Source of the DNA: Clostridiales bacterium
GTDB lineage: Bacteria; Bacillota_A; Clostridia; Oscillospirales; Oscillospiraceae
Reading direction: 5' to 3'
DNA: 19,595 nt
Assembly: GCA_022777455.1 (NCBI GenBank)
Contig: JALFGI010000307.1
Span: 1 to 19,595, forward strand
Part shown: piece after piece, positions 6,360 through 13,338 of the stretch
Numbering within the stretch: the first letter of the stretch is position 1
How the letters are laid out: each line of letters opens with the position of its first letter
Position numbers and translations under genes: made by a program
Notes under the pieces: model-generated
The model's input: only the letters and a program-made list of their open reading frames with translations
Databases searched by the model: none
Told to the model about the DNA's origin: nothing

Positions 6360-7274
6360 ATGATCATCTTTATTATCATTCTCGCGGCAATTCTCCTGCT
6401 GGTCATCCCCAACATCAAGGTGGTGCAGCAGTCCCGGGCCTACGTCATTGAGCGACTGGGCGGTTTCCATAGCGTGTGGGGTGTGGGCATGCACTTCCAG
6501 GTCCCCTTCATTGATCGGGTGGCCCGGAAGGTCAGCCTGAAGGAACAGGTGCTGGACTATCCCCCCCAGCCCGTGATCACCAAGGACAACGTGACCATGC
6601 AGATCGATACCGTCGTGTATTTCCAGATTACCGACCCCAAGATGTATGCCTACGGTGTGGAGCAGCCCATGGCAGCCATGGAAACCCTGACCGCCACTAC
6701 CTTGCGTAACATCATCGGCGACCTGGAGCTGGACCAGACCCTGACCTCCCGTGACGTGGTGAACACCAAGATGCGGGCCATCCTGGACGAAGCCACCGAC
6801 CCCTGGGGCATCAAGGTCAACCGGGTGGAGCTGAAGAACATCCTGCCTCCCGCCGATATCCAGAACTCCATGGAGAAGCAGATGAAGGCTGAGCGTGACC
6901 GCCGTCAGGCCATCCTCCAGGCAGAGGGCCAGAAGAAGTCCGCCATCCTCATTGCCGAAGGTGAGAAGGAATCTGCCATCCTGAAGGCCTCCGCCGAAAA
7001 GGAAGCCGCCATCCTGAGAGCCGAGGCCGAGAAGCAGGCCGCCATTCTGAAGGCCGACGGCGAAGCGGCTGCCATCCGTGCCGTGCAGCAGGCCTTGGCC
7101 GACTCTCTGGAAATGCTGAACGAAAAGGCCCCCAACGACAGTGTGCTGCGGCTGAAGGCCATCGAGGCCATGCAGAAGGTTGCCGACGGCAAGGCCACCA
7201 AGATCATCATCCCCAGCGAAATGCAGGGCCTGGTGGGACTGGCAAACGGCATTGTGGAAAGCGCCAAAGAGTAA
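6360..7274 (+). CDS. SPFH/Band 7 (stomatin-like, QmcA-type) membrane scaffold protein
   Basis: A 304-residue SPFH-domain protein. One N-terminal membrane segment (2-17) is followed by the Band 7 domain (about 20-175), with the typical ERLGGFHSVWGVGMHFQVPF, the DNVTMQIDTVVYFQITDP stretch, TTLRNIIGDLELDQTLTSR and GIKVNRVELKNILPP. A charged helical arm then carries five consecutive 11-residue repeats of AAILRAEAEKQ type (183-237), expected to form a hendecad coiled coil, and a short C-terminal segment ends PSEMQGLVGLANGIVESAKE. Such proteins oligomerise into membrane scaffolds and cooperate with NfeD, encoded just upstream (family knowledge). GGAGGTAA (6348-6355) precedes the ATG. The gene shares the nfeD promoter and ends at a strong terminator. 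Confidence 0.95.
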   Translation: MIIFIIILAAILLLVIPNIKVVQQSRAYVIERLGGFHSVWGVGMHFQVPFIDRVARKVSLKEQVLDYPPQPVITKDNVTMQIDTVVYFQITDPKMYAYGVEQPMAAMETLTATTLRNIIGDLELDQTLTSRDVVNTKMRAILDEATDPWGIKVNRVELKNILPPADIQNSMEKQMKAERDRRQAILQAEGQKKSAILIAEGEKESAILKASAEKEAAILRAEAEKQAAILKADGEAAAIRAVQQALADSLEMLNEKAPNDSVLRLKAIEAMQKVADGKATKIIIPSEMQGLVGLANGIVESAKE

Positions 7275-7287
7275 ATGATTGGAACCG

Positions 7288-7313
7288 GGGGCGGCGTTTG
7301 CCGCCCCTTTTTT
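7288..7313 (+). terminator. Terminator of the nfeD-SPFH operon
   Basis: GGGGCGGC (7288-7295), a GTTT loop and GCCGCCCC (7300-7307) are followed by TTTTTT. Confidence 0.93.
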
Positions 7314-7337
7314 GGAGGAGTGACAATGATTCTCTTA

Positions 7338-7376
7338 TACTAATTCTTGATTATAATCTTTAATCAAGAATTAGTA
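7338..7376 (+). repeat. Perfect 16-bp inverted repeat in A/T-rich intergenic DNA
   Basis: TACTAATTCTTGATTA (7338-7353) and its exact complement TAATCAAGAATTAGTA (7361-7376) flank a 7-nt spacer. No T run follows, so it is not a normal terminator, and it is far richer in A/T than its surroundings. Just upstream GGAGGAG (7314-7320) precedes an ATG (7326) whose frame closes after five codons inside the repeat, as if a gene start had been interrupted. Confidence 0.85.
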
Positions 7377-7405
7377 CAAGCATTGGAGCGGATCAGTTCT
7401 ATTTC

Positions 7406-7448
7406 AATAAAAAGCCTGCCGCAAAACGTTCCTTCGCGGCAGGCTTTT
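7406..7448 (-). terminator. Terminator of the MATE transporter gene
   Basis: On the minus strand AAAAGCCTGCCGC (7448-7436) pairs with GCGGCAGGCTTTT (7422-7410), and the 3' arm ends in a TTTTT run (7413-7409). It lies about 40 nt past the transporter stop codon. The flanking A/T lets it work partly on the plus strand too. Confidence 0.88.
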
Positions 7449-7486
7449 GAATTGTAGGCGACCTCAGAAAATCCATTCCTTTGTTT

Positions 7487-8836
7487 TCAGACAGCGGCAG
7501 CGCAGCGGGTTTGCTCCTCCTGGGCGCGGCGGATTCGGCGCATCATGATGACCACAATGGGAACGGCGAGAACCAGGCTGAGCACATCGGCCAGAGCCTG
7601 GACGGAGGCCACCCCGTTTGCGTGGAACAGCCAGGCCAGGGGATACAGGATGGGGATGAAGCAGCTTCCCTGGCGGGCGGTGGCCAGCAGGAATGCGCCT
7701 TTGGCGTTTCCGAGGCCCACGCAGAGCATATTCACGATGGCAACCCATGCGTGGATGGGAAGGGCCAGACACTGCAGGCGGATGCTGAGTGCACCGATTT
7801 GGTGCATTTCCGGGTCGGACCCGGCGAAGAGGAGGATGATCTCATCGGCAAAGATCCCGATGATCAGACCCATGACCACACCGCCGATCAGGGCAACTGC
7901 GGAGGAAAAGCGGTAGCTCTCCCGTACCCGGTCATAGCGCTTGGCGCCCCAATTGAAGCCGGCCACCGGCTGGAAGCCGTTTCCGAAGCCCAGGATGATG
8001 CTGAAGGGGAACATCATGATTTTGGTACAGACGCCGATGCCCGCCAGCACAGAATCGGAAATGTTACCGGCGAGATCATTGAGCAGAATTGCGGAAACCA
8101 CTGCCAGACCGGACCGGAACATGGAGGAAGAGCCCACGCTGACCACGGTGAAAATAATGTCCTTTGAGAAGTGGAAATTCCGGATGGACAAATGGAGCAG
8201 GCTCCTGCGGGTGATATAGGGGAAAATCAGGATGGAGAAACTGATCAGCTTGGAAATAGCGGTGGCGGCGGAGGCACCTGCCACGCCCATGTCCAGCACA
8301 AAGATGAAGATGGGGTCCAGGATGACGTTGAGAATTCCGCCGATGCCCATTCCGATCATGGACAAGGTGGCGCTTCCTTCACTGCGCAGGCATTGGTTCA
8401 TCACAAAGTTTGACGCCATGAAGGGCGCGGCAAGAAGAACGTAGGCGGCATACTGGATGCTGTAGTGCTCACAGGTGGGCGTGGCTCCCAGAAGGCGAAC
8501 CATGGGAGTCATAAAGGTGATGCCCACCACCATCAGAATCGCGCCCAGGGAAGCTGCCAGAAAAAAGGCAGTGGAAAGCACCTGGCTGGCTTTGTGGTCC
8601 TCGCCTTTGCCCAACAGCCGGGCGATATAGCTGTTCGCGCCCATGGCCAGCATGGAGCCCGCCATCATGATCAGCTGGTCCAAAGAGGCGTTGACGCTGA
8701 CGGCGGCGGTGGCGTTGGTGCCCAGGGAGCTGACGAAGTAGGTATCCGCAAGACTGTAGATGGAGTTGATGAGAAACGCAACAATGGTGGGAATTGCCAT
8801 CCTTGGAATAACCCGGGATATGGGCTCGTTCAGCAT
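7487..8836 (-). CDS. MATE-family multidrug/sodium antiporter
   Basis: A 449-residue polytopic protein of the MATE (NorM/DinF-like) family, which exports drugs or metabolites using Na+ or H+ gradients. Length and the spread of about 12 hydrophobic segments fit the family. Typical stretches are IPTIVAFLINSIYSLADTYF and MAGSMLAMGANSYIARLLGK in the first bundle, FGNGFQPVAGFNWGAKRYDR at the start of the second bundle's matching loop, and IPILYPLAWLF near the end. I chose the second of two adjacent ATGs (8836; the other is 8839) because AGGAAGG is then 5 nt upstream; an open frame reaches back to 8944, but those extra 36 residues are charged and unlike the family. No neighbouring regulator suggests its substrate. 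It is followed by a terminator. Confidence 0.93.
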   Translation of the reverse strand: MLNEPISRVIPRMAIPTIVAFLINSIYSLADTYFVSSLGTNATAAVSVNASLDQLIMMAGSMLAMGANSYIARLLGKGEDHKASQVLSTAFFLAASLGAILMVVGITFMTPMVRLLGATPTCEHYSIQYAAYVLLAAPFMASNFVMNQCLRSEGSATLSMIGMGIGGILNVILDPIFIFVLDMGVAGASAATAISKLISFSILIFPYITRRSLLHLSIRNFHFSKDIIFTVVSVGSSSMFRSGLAVVSAILLNDLAGNISDSVLAGIGVCTKIMMFPFSIILGFGNGFQPVAGFNWGAKRYDRVRESYRFSSAVALIGGVVMGLIIGIFADEIILLFAGSDPEMHQIGALSIRLQCLALPIHAWVAIVNMLCVGLGNAKGAFLLATARQGSCFIPILYPLAWLFHANGVASVQALADVLSLVLAVPIVVIMMRRIRRAQEEQTRCAAAV

Positions 8837-8993
8837 CATAGCCTTCCTGCCTTGCCGGTTGGGGGCGCGCCTCTTTTGCACGAACAACATCCTTTCTGTA
8901 ATGGGGTGTGAATATGCTGGAGTGGGCCAAAACCATTTTCGCATATTTTTGTCAGCGACTCGATCAATTGGGGGGTTGCGTACCGGAGCTGAC

Positions 8994-9122
8994 GTACCCC
9001 TTGGCTCCCCCCTATGGGGCAGACTGAGAGGGCAGCACGGTTTGATGTGCTGCTGCTCACTGCGGTACCCTCTCAGTCAGCCTGACGGCTGCCGGCTCTC
9101 CCAAAGGGAGAGCCAAGGGTGC
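8994..9122 (+). repeat. Palindromic MITE-like repeat, copy 2
   Basis: CCCCTTGGCTC (8997-9007) faces GAGCCAAGGG (9110-9119). Inside, CTGAGAGGG (9024-9032) faces CCCTCTCAG (9068-9076). The right half matches copy 1 (5576-5732) closely, while the left half is shorter and differs. No coding potential. It fills most of the gap between the MATE and DHHW genes (8837-9199). Confidence 0.85.
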
Positions 9123-9138
9123 CACCGCGCCAGAATCT

Positions 9139-9179
9139 ATTTTACCGCCTGCTGAGATAACCGATCAGCACAGTAAAAT
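9139..9179. terminator. Imperfect hairpin downstream of the DHHW gene, possible terminator
   Basis: ATTTTAC (9139-9145) faces GTAAAAT (9173-9179), and inside it TGCTGA faces TCAGCA, with unequal unpaired bases between. There is no clean T run on the minus strand, so termination of the DHHW transcript here is only possible. Confidence 0.35.
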
Positions 9180-9199
9180 TTTTGAAGGCTGCCATCTGT

Positions 9200-10279
9200 T
9201 CAGCGCAGCAGCATCAGATTGGTATCCGTCAGGAAATTGGAGCAGTTATAGCACACCAGAATGTTGTCAAAGCCCTCCTGCTTCACAAACTCCGATACCG
9301 CCTGGCGGTAGTAACGCAGATCGATCAGCACCACTTCACCGTAGCTTTCCGCCAGGAAACCGCCCAGACAGTTGGAATAGGAGTCACGGATAACCAGCAG
9401 CTTGCCCTGCTGCCCGGGGTTTTGAATGCGGACAATGGAGTGGTTTCCGTCCAGGAATACGGTGTACTTATCCGCTTCCTCCAGCCGTTCGGGATAGAAG
9501 ATACCCTGGTGCACTTCGTCGGATTCTCCGTTTGTGACGGTGAGCTGATCACTGCCTTTCCACAGCTCGATGGATTCGGCGGGGGTCAGCCACAGGGCAC
9601 TGCGGGAATAGGTGGAGCCCTGGAAGCCCGGGACGGTGGTCACGTCAAAGTCCTCTGCACGCCGGTACTCCCTGCCTACGGCCGCGATAAAGGCGGCGTA
9701 GCCGTTGTAGGCGCCCAGGCTGGTCCAGTGGTGGTCGGTATCGTAGTAGAGCTCCGGCTTTCCCCGGAAGAGCTCCGTCACATCTACCGTGGGGACTTCC
9801 TCTCCCGCTGCGGCATAGATGGCCCGGATGGCCTCCTCATCGGAATAGTCTTCACTCCCGGTGGCCCAGCCGGCAGAGGGCACCACCATCAGGTGCACCG
9901 GCTGCTGTAGAGTTTGTGCCAGCTTGTTGATGGCATTCATGTTTCGGGAAATGGCGTTTTCATCCGGAGCCACGGGGGCTTCTACCAGCTTCCCGTCCAC
10001 CAGCCACACATCCTTCAGCTTCTGACGTCCTGCCAGCAGCTCCATGTAGGCGTTAATGCCTACAAACAGATTTCTTCCCGGAACATGGTCCGTCAGGTAT
10101 TCCTCTGCCTGACTGCTCCACTCTCCGGAAAAAACATTTTTCAAGGAAAAGGCGGGGGCTTCTGCCAGGTACCGCTTTTCCATTTCGGAAAAGTCGGCCT
10201 TGGGCAGCAGATATCCCAGGGCAATGATCATCAGGAAGCCGCAGAACAAAATGGCTGCGGCGATATTTTGCTTTCGCAT
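9200..10279 (-). CDS. DHHW-family protein (AlgX/AlgJ-like SGNH-related, membrane-anchored)
   Basis: A 359-residue protein with an uncleaved-looking N-terminal membrane segment (8-25, AAILFCGFLMIIALGYLLP) and an extracytoplasmic SGNH-like domain. The family motif DHHWTSLGAY stands at 182-191, preceded by LYYDT. VIRDSYSNCL (296-305) supplies the likely nucleophile serine S300. Related AlgX/AlgJ proteins act with MBOAT proteins in O-acetylating exported polysaccharides (family knowledge), which fits the MBOAT gene 1.3 kb upstream. The ATG at 10279 has GAGAGGTGA 7 nt upstream. A terminator-like hairpin separates it from the SGNH gene, and no clear promoter is visible in the 78-nt gap, so it is probably read through from upstream. 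The exact acyl group and acceptor are unknown. Confidence 0.88.
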   Translation of the reverse strand: MRKQNIAAAILFCGFLMIIALGYLLPKADFSEMEKRYLAEAPAFSLKNVFSGEWSSQAEEYLTDHVPGRNLFVGINAYMELLAGRQKLKDVWLVDGKLVEAPVAPDENAISRNMNAINKLAQTLQQPVHLMVVPSAGWATGSEDYSDEEAIRAIYAAAGEEVPTVDVTELFRGKPELYYDTDHHWTSLGAYNGYAAFIAAVGREYRRAEDFDVTTVPGFQGSTYSRSALWLTPAESIELWKGSDQLTVTNGESDEVHQGIFYPERLEEADKYTVFLDGNHSIVRIQNPGQQGKLLVIRDSYSNCLGGFLAESYGEVVLIDLRYYRQAVSEFVKQEGFDNILVCYNCSNFLTDTNLMLLR

Positions 10280-10323
10280 GTTTCTGTCACCTCTCAGAAC
10301 AGAGCGGATGGATGTCGTTCCAC

Positions 10324-10349
10324 AAAAAGCGCCGCATCAAAGTGCGGCG
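10324..10349 (-). terminator. Terminator or attenuator between the Big2-SGNH and DHHW genes
   Basis: On the minus strand CGCCGCA (10349-10343), a 6-nt loop and TGCGGCG (10336-10330) are followed by CTTTTT (10329-10324). It sits 8 nt after the SGNH stop. With no evident promoter before the DHHW gene, it may act as a partial attenuator. Confidence 0.8.
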
Positions 10350-10357
10350 GATTTTGG

Positions 10358-11401
10358 TTATGAGAGAGTACCTCCCTCGGATTCATATTGGGCATAGAAA
10401 CGCAGGACTTTCATCCAGTTCAGGCAGCCCGCTTCGTTCATGTGGTAGCTGCCCTGGTTGTAGATCTCGGGCATCCTGCCGCAGTGGTCCTCCACATAGC
10501 AGTACAGATCCAGAAACAGGCAGCCGTTGTCCTGGGCAAACTGCTTCAGATTTGCGTTGTATTCAATGATCCGATCGTTGTGCTCTTTGACCTTCTGATC
10601 ATTGTATGTGAGCCTGGGCTCCTCGTCATACAGCGGGATGTTGGACATCAGCACGATTTCCACATCGGGGCTCTTTTCCCGGATTCGTCCCAGCAGGGTA
10701 TTCCAGTTGTCCATCAGCCGGGGCCGCAGGGTAGAACCGCTGACATCGTTGGAGCCCAGCAGGAAATACACCCGCTCCACTTGGGATTCGGCAATGGCAT
10801 TCTCCAGATTACACTCGCTGCCCCGATAGTAGATGTTCTTGGACCGCAGCACAAAGCCATTCAGGCTGGCACCGCCCCGGGCCAGAAACAGGATGTCACC
10901 CAGGTAATTGGTCTTGGCTTCCCACTGGAGCAGGAAATAGGTGATGGAGTCACCGACGATGGCAGCATTGTCAAAGTAGGTGCAGGGCTCTTCCAGGTCC
11001 ACCTCCGGGGGCAGACGCTTGGGGGTGCAGAGAGTTTCGTAACCCAGGCTGTCCAGTTCTTCCTGGGTTTCAGCCAGGCATCCGGCGGTGCAGGTGGCCT
11101 GACGGTCGGCATAGGTTGCGCGGATGGTGGTGGTGCCCACGCCATTGGCAGTCAGCACACCGTTTTCCACGGAAACAACAGACGGATCTTCACTTTCCCA
11201 GGTGACGAGCTCCCGGGGGATCACGCCCAGATAAATATCCTCACACTCACCCACCAGGGAGAAGGTGATGGACGATACTTTTAAAAACAGAGAGCCCTCT
11301 AGGACAGAAGCATCGGTTCCTTCTGCGGAAGCAGGCAGCGCTGCAGCGCAAAGGCCCAATGCGGTTGCCGCAACAAGGAGCATGGCAAGGAGTCTTTTCA
11401 T
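10358..11401 (-). CDS. Secreted Big2-SGNH hydrolase-like protein, paralogue A
   Basis: A 347-residue exported protein. It has a signal peptide (MKRLLAMLLVAATALGLCAA, likely cut after ASA at 26), a bacterial Ig-like (Big2) domain (about 36-110, with SLFLKVSSITFSLVGE, WESEDPSVVSVENGVLTANG and GTTTIRATYADR) and an SGNH/GDSL domain (about 145-340). The blocks are VGDSITYF (S152), ARGGASLNG, LLGSNDVSG (N218) and GSYHMNE (H320). The Asp expected three residues before the His is replaced by Gly317. It is a clear paralogue of the product of 15900-16961. The ATG at 11401 is preceded by GGAGG; the open frame extends upstream to 11557, but that part lacks a signal peptide and overlaps the promoter. Likely role: extracellular esterase or acyl transfer partner of the MBOAT system (inference). 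Confidence 0.85.
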   Translation of the reverse strand: MKRLLAMLLVAATALGLCAAALPASAEGTDASVLEGSLFLKVSSITFSLVGECEDIYLGVIPRELVTWESEDPSVVSVENGVLTANGVGTTTIRATYADRQATCTAGCLAETQEELDSLGYETLCTPKRLPPEVDLEEPCTYFDNAAIVGDSITYFLLQWEAKTNYLGDILFLARGGASLNGFVLRSKNIYYRGSECNLENAIAESQVERVYFLLGSNDVSGSTLRPRLMDNWNTLLGRIREKSPDVEIVLMSNIPLYDEEPRLTYNDQKVKEHNDRIIEYNANLKQFAQDNGCLFLDLYCYVEDHCGRMPEIYNQGSYHMNEAGCLNWMKVLRFYAQYESEGGTLS

Positions 11402-11435
11402 TGACAAACCTCCAAAATTCGTTAAATACCTGACC

Positions 11436-11464
11436 AGTATATCAAAATCCTTCCACCATTGCAA
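11436..11464 (-). promoter_or_regulatory. Promoter of the Big2-SGNH gene A
   Basis: Minus-strand TTGCAA (11464-11459) and TATACT (11441-11436) are 17 nt apart, 34 nt ahead of the ATG. The same -35 variant and spacing precede the fkbH-like operon. Confidence 0.8.
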
Positions 11465-11500
11465 GTATTTTGGCACATTTCTCCCTTTCGCACCAAAGAG

Positions 11501-11540
11501 AAGCCGCAGGGGCGGATGTGCTTGCCAACCCCTGCGGCTT
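11501..11540 (-). terminator. Probable terminator after the MBOAT gene
   Basis: A perfect 12-bp stem (AAGCCGCAGGGG, 11540-11529 on the minus strand, with 11512-11501) with a 16-nt loop lies 6 nt after the MBOAT stop. The tail TCTCTTT is only moderately U-rich, so efficiency is uncertain. Confidence 0.65.
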
Positions 11541-11546
11541 GTGGTA

Positions 11547-13025
11547 TCAGAACGCAAAGTAGATAAACGGGTTATAGCTTGAGCTGACGATGTAGGCGGC
11601 GGAGAGCAGCAGAAGCACCAGGCAGGTGACGTTTTTCACCGTCTCGGAGGAACCCAGCCGTCCCAGTTTTTTCTGCACAAATCCGACGATGGGGGTGGAG
11701 CCAATGGCGCACAGCACCAGGGCCGAAGCGTGGTTCCGCAGCGCATCCAACGCGGCGGCGTCCACGGCGGCATTTCCCGTCAGGCCAAACATGGAACCAA
11801 AGTAGCCCACGGCGCTGTGCATGGAGCTGGCGCGGAACAGAACATAACCCAGCAGCACCAGAACCATGGTGCGAAGAATCTGGAAGGCCGCAAACCAGGG
11901 GGAGCCGGTGTTGATATGCAGTTTTTTTACCCAGTTTTTGGAGGTGGGCTGGAAAATCAGCCCGGCAATCAGCAGCACGCCATAGTAAACGCCCCAAAGA
12001 ATATAGCCCCAGCTGGCGCCATGCCAGATGCCGGTGCTGAGCCACACCACCGCCAGCGCAACGATGGAGGGGGTCAGCCGTCCGGCGGTTTTACCCCAGC
12101 GCGCCTTCACCTTTTTGGACAGAGGCAGGGCTTTCCGGGAGACGGGATAGAACAGGTAATCCCGGAACCAGGAGCTGAGGGAAATGTGCCAGCGGTTCCA
12201 GAATTCCGATACGGTTCTGGAAATATAGGGGTAGTTGAAGTTCTCTTCAAAATGGAAGCCGAACATCAGCCCTAAGCCGATGGCCATATCGGAATAGCCG
12301 CCGAAGTCAAAATAAATCTGGAAGGCGTAGGCCAGCACTCCCAGCCAGGCCATGGCGGCGGAAAGCTGGGCGGCATCGGCATAGCCGAAGGCCTGGTCGG
12401 CAAGCAATGCCACGCTGTTGGACAGGATCATCTTCTTTGCAAGGCCAACGCAGAATCTCCGGGTGCCCTTGACAAAGTCCGACAGGGTCTCCCGGCGGTT
12501 TTGAATCTCCTCGGCGACCGTCTGGTAGCGGACGATGGGTCCGGCAATCAGCTGGGGGAACAGAGAGATGTACAGCGCCACATTGAAGGGGTTCTTCTGG
12601 ACCTCGCCCCGCTCCATGGCCACGTCGAACACATAGGACATGGCCTGGAAGGTGAAGAAGGAGATGCCGATGGGCAGGGCGATATGGGTCTGGGGAATGG
12701 CCCCCCGGAACAGGATGTTCAGGTTTTCAATGGTGAAGTTCAGATACTTAAAAACAAAGAACACGGAAAGGTTGGCAATCACCATGGCGGTGAGAACCAG
12801 CTTCTGCTTTTTGGACTGGCGGTACTTGTCCACCAGAAGGCCGAAGGCGTAATTCATCAGGATGGACAGAATCATCACAAAGACAAATTTCGGCTCCCCC
12901 CAGGCGTAGAACAGCAGCGACGCCAGCATGAGAAAAACATTGCGGTATTTGATGGGCAGGAAATAGTATCCTGCCAGGGTCAGGGGCAGAAAGGCAAATA
13001 AAAACGCGGCGGATGAAAAAACCAA
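11547..13025 (-). CDS. MBOAT-family membrane O-acyltransferase (AlgI/DltB-like)
   Basis: A 492-residue polytopic MBOAT enzyme, usual length for AlgI-type proteins, which hand acyl groups from a cytoplasmic donor to an extracytoplasmic acceptor. It begins MVFSSAAFLFAFLPLTL, the standard AlgI-like start, and has FDFGGYSDMAIG (239-250), SEFWNRWHISLSSWFRDY (273-290, H280) and STGIWHGASWG (330-340) with the invariant catalytic histidine H335. The start codon is TTG at 13025, supported by the family N-terminus and an AGGGA about 7 nt upstream. It is the third gene of the fkbH-like/ACP/MBOAT operon, 70 nt after the ACP gene, with a 13-bp hairpin in the gap. A dedicated ACP next to an MBOAT resembles the DltB/DltC pairing and suggests that the ACP thioester is its donor (inference). 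Confidence 0.94.
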   Translation of the reverse strand: MVFSSAAFLFAFLPLTLAGYYFLPIKYRNVFLMLASLLFYAWGEPKFVFVMILSILMNYAFGLLVDKYRQSKKQKLVLTAMVIANLSVFFVFKYLNFTIENLNILFRGAIPQTHIALPIGISFFTFQAMSYVFDVAMERGEVQKNPFNVALYISLFPQLIAGPIVRYQTVAEEIQNRRETLSDFVKGTRRFCVGLAKKMILSNSVALLADQAFGYADAAQLSAAMAWLGVLAYAFQIYFDFGGYSDMAIGLGLMFGFHFEENFNYPYISRTVSEFWNRWHISLSSWFRDYLFYPVSRKALPLSKKVKARWGKTAGRLTPSIVALAVVWLSTGIWHGASWGYILWGVYYGVLLIAGLIFQPTSKNWVKKLHINTGSPWFAAFQILRTMVLVLLGYVLFRASSMHSAVGYFGSMFGLTGNAAVDAAALDALRNHASALVLCAIGSTPIVGFVQKKLGRLGSSETVKNVTCLVLLLLSAAYIVSSSYNPFIYFAF

Positions 13026-13055
13026 AAAGGATCCCTGCTTTCTTTATTTTGTGTC

Positions 13056-13085
13056 TTCAGCCAGTGCCGCCGGGCACTGGCTGAA
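13056..13085. other. 13-bp hairpin between the ACP and MBOAT genes
   Basis: TTCAGCCAGTGCC (13056-13068) pairs perfectly with GGCACTGGCTGAA (13073-13085) around a 4-nt loop. No U run follows on the minus strand, so it is more likely a processing, stability or expression-ratio element than a terminator. Confidence 0.7.
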
Positions 13086-13095
13086 AGGGCTGCGT

Positions 13096-13332
13096 TCAGG
13101 CATTCTTTTCGATGATATCCGCCATTTCACCCACATTTTTCATCCCCAGCACGTCCTTCATGGAGAATTTCACGCCGAAGGTCTCCTCCACTTCAGAAAT
13201 CAGGGTGATGTGGGTCAGGGAGTCCCACTCCTCAATGTCGGAAGAGGTGGTTTCCGGGGTGACGGTGATCTCCTCGTCAAACACGTCGGAAAAAACCTCG
13301 TTGAGCTTTTCAAAAATTTCCTGTCTGGTCAT
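13096..13332 (-). CDS. Stand-alone acyl carrier protein (phosphopantetheine-binding)
   Basis: A 78-residue acidic carrier protein. The phosphopantetheine attachment motif is EEWDSLTHI with the carrier serine S38, followed by the recognition helix (ISEVEETFGVKFSMKDVLGM) and the final helix (VGEMADIIEKNA). It starts 6 nt after the stop of the fkbH-like gene, with which it is surely co-transcribed. Its isolation from fatty-acid genes and its neighbours argue for a specialised carrier that receives its group from the FkbH-like enzyme and delivers it to the MBOAT protein (inference), in the manner of DltC or the FkbH partner ACPs. The ATG at 13332 overlaps no upstream coding; the ribosome site is a GGAGGAATAA lying at the end of the preceding gene. 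Confidence 0.93.
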   Translation of the reverse strand: MTRQEIFEKLNEVFSDVFDEEITVTPETTSSDIEEWDSLTHITLISEVEETFGVKFSMKDVLGMKNVGEMADIIEKNA

Positions 13333-13338
13333 ATGCGG

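Noticed and set aside
7481..8167. A 228-codon plus-strand open frame opposite the MATE gene
   Set aside because: His/Asp/Gly-rich shadow with no family resemblance; the MATE protein on the other strand is unambiguous.
11402..11557. Upstream extension of Big2-SGNH gene A to 11557
   Set aside because: It would overlap the MBOAT stop and the predicted promoter and would bury the signal peptide 52 residues inside the protein.
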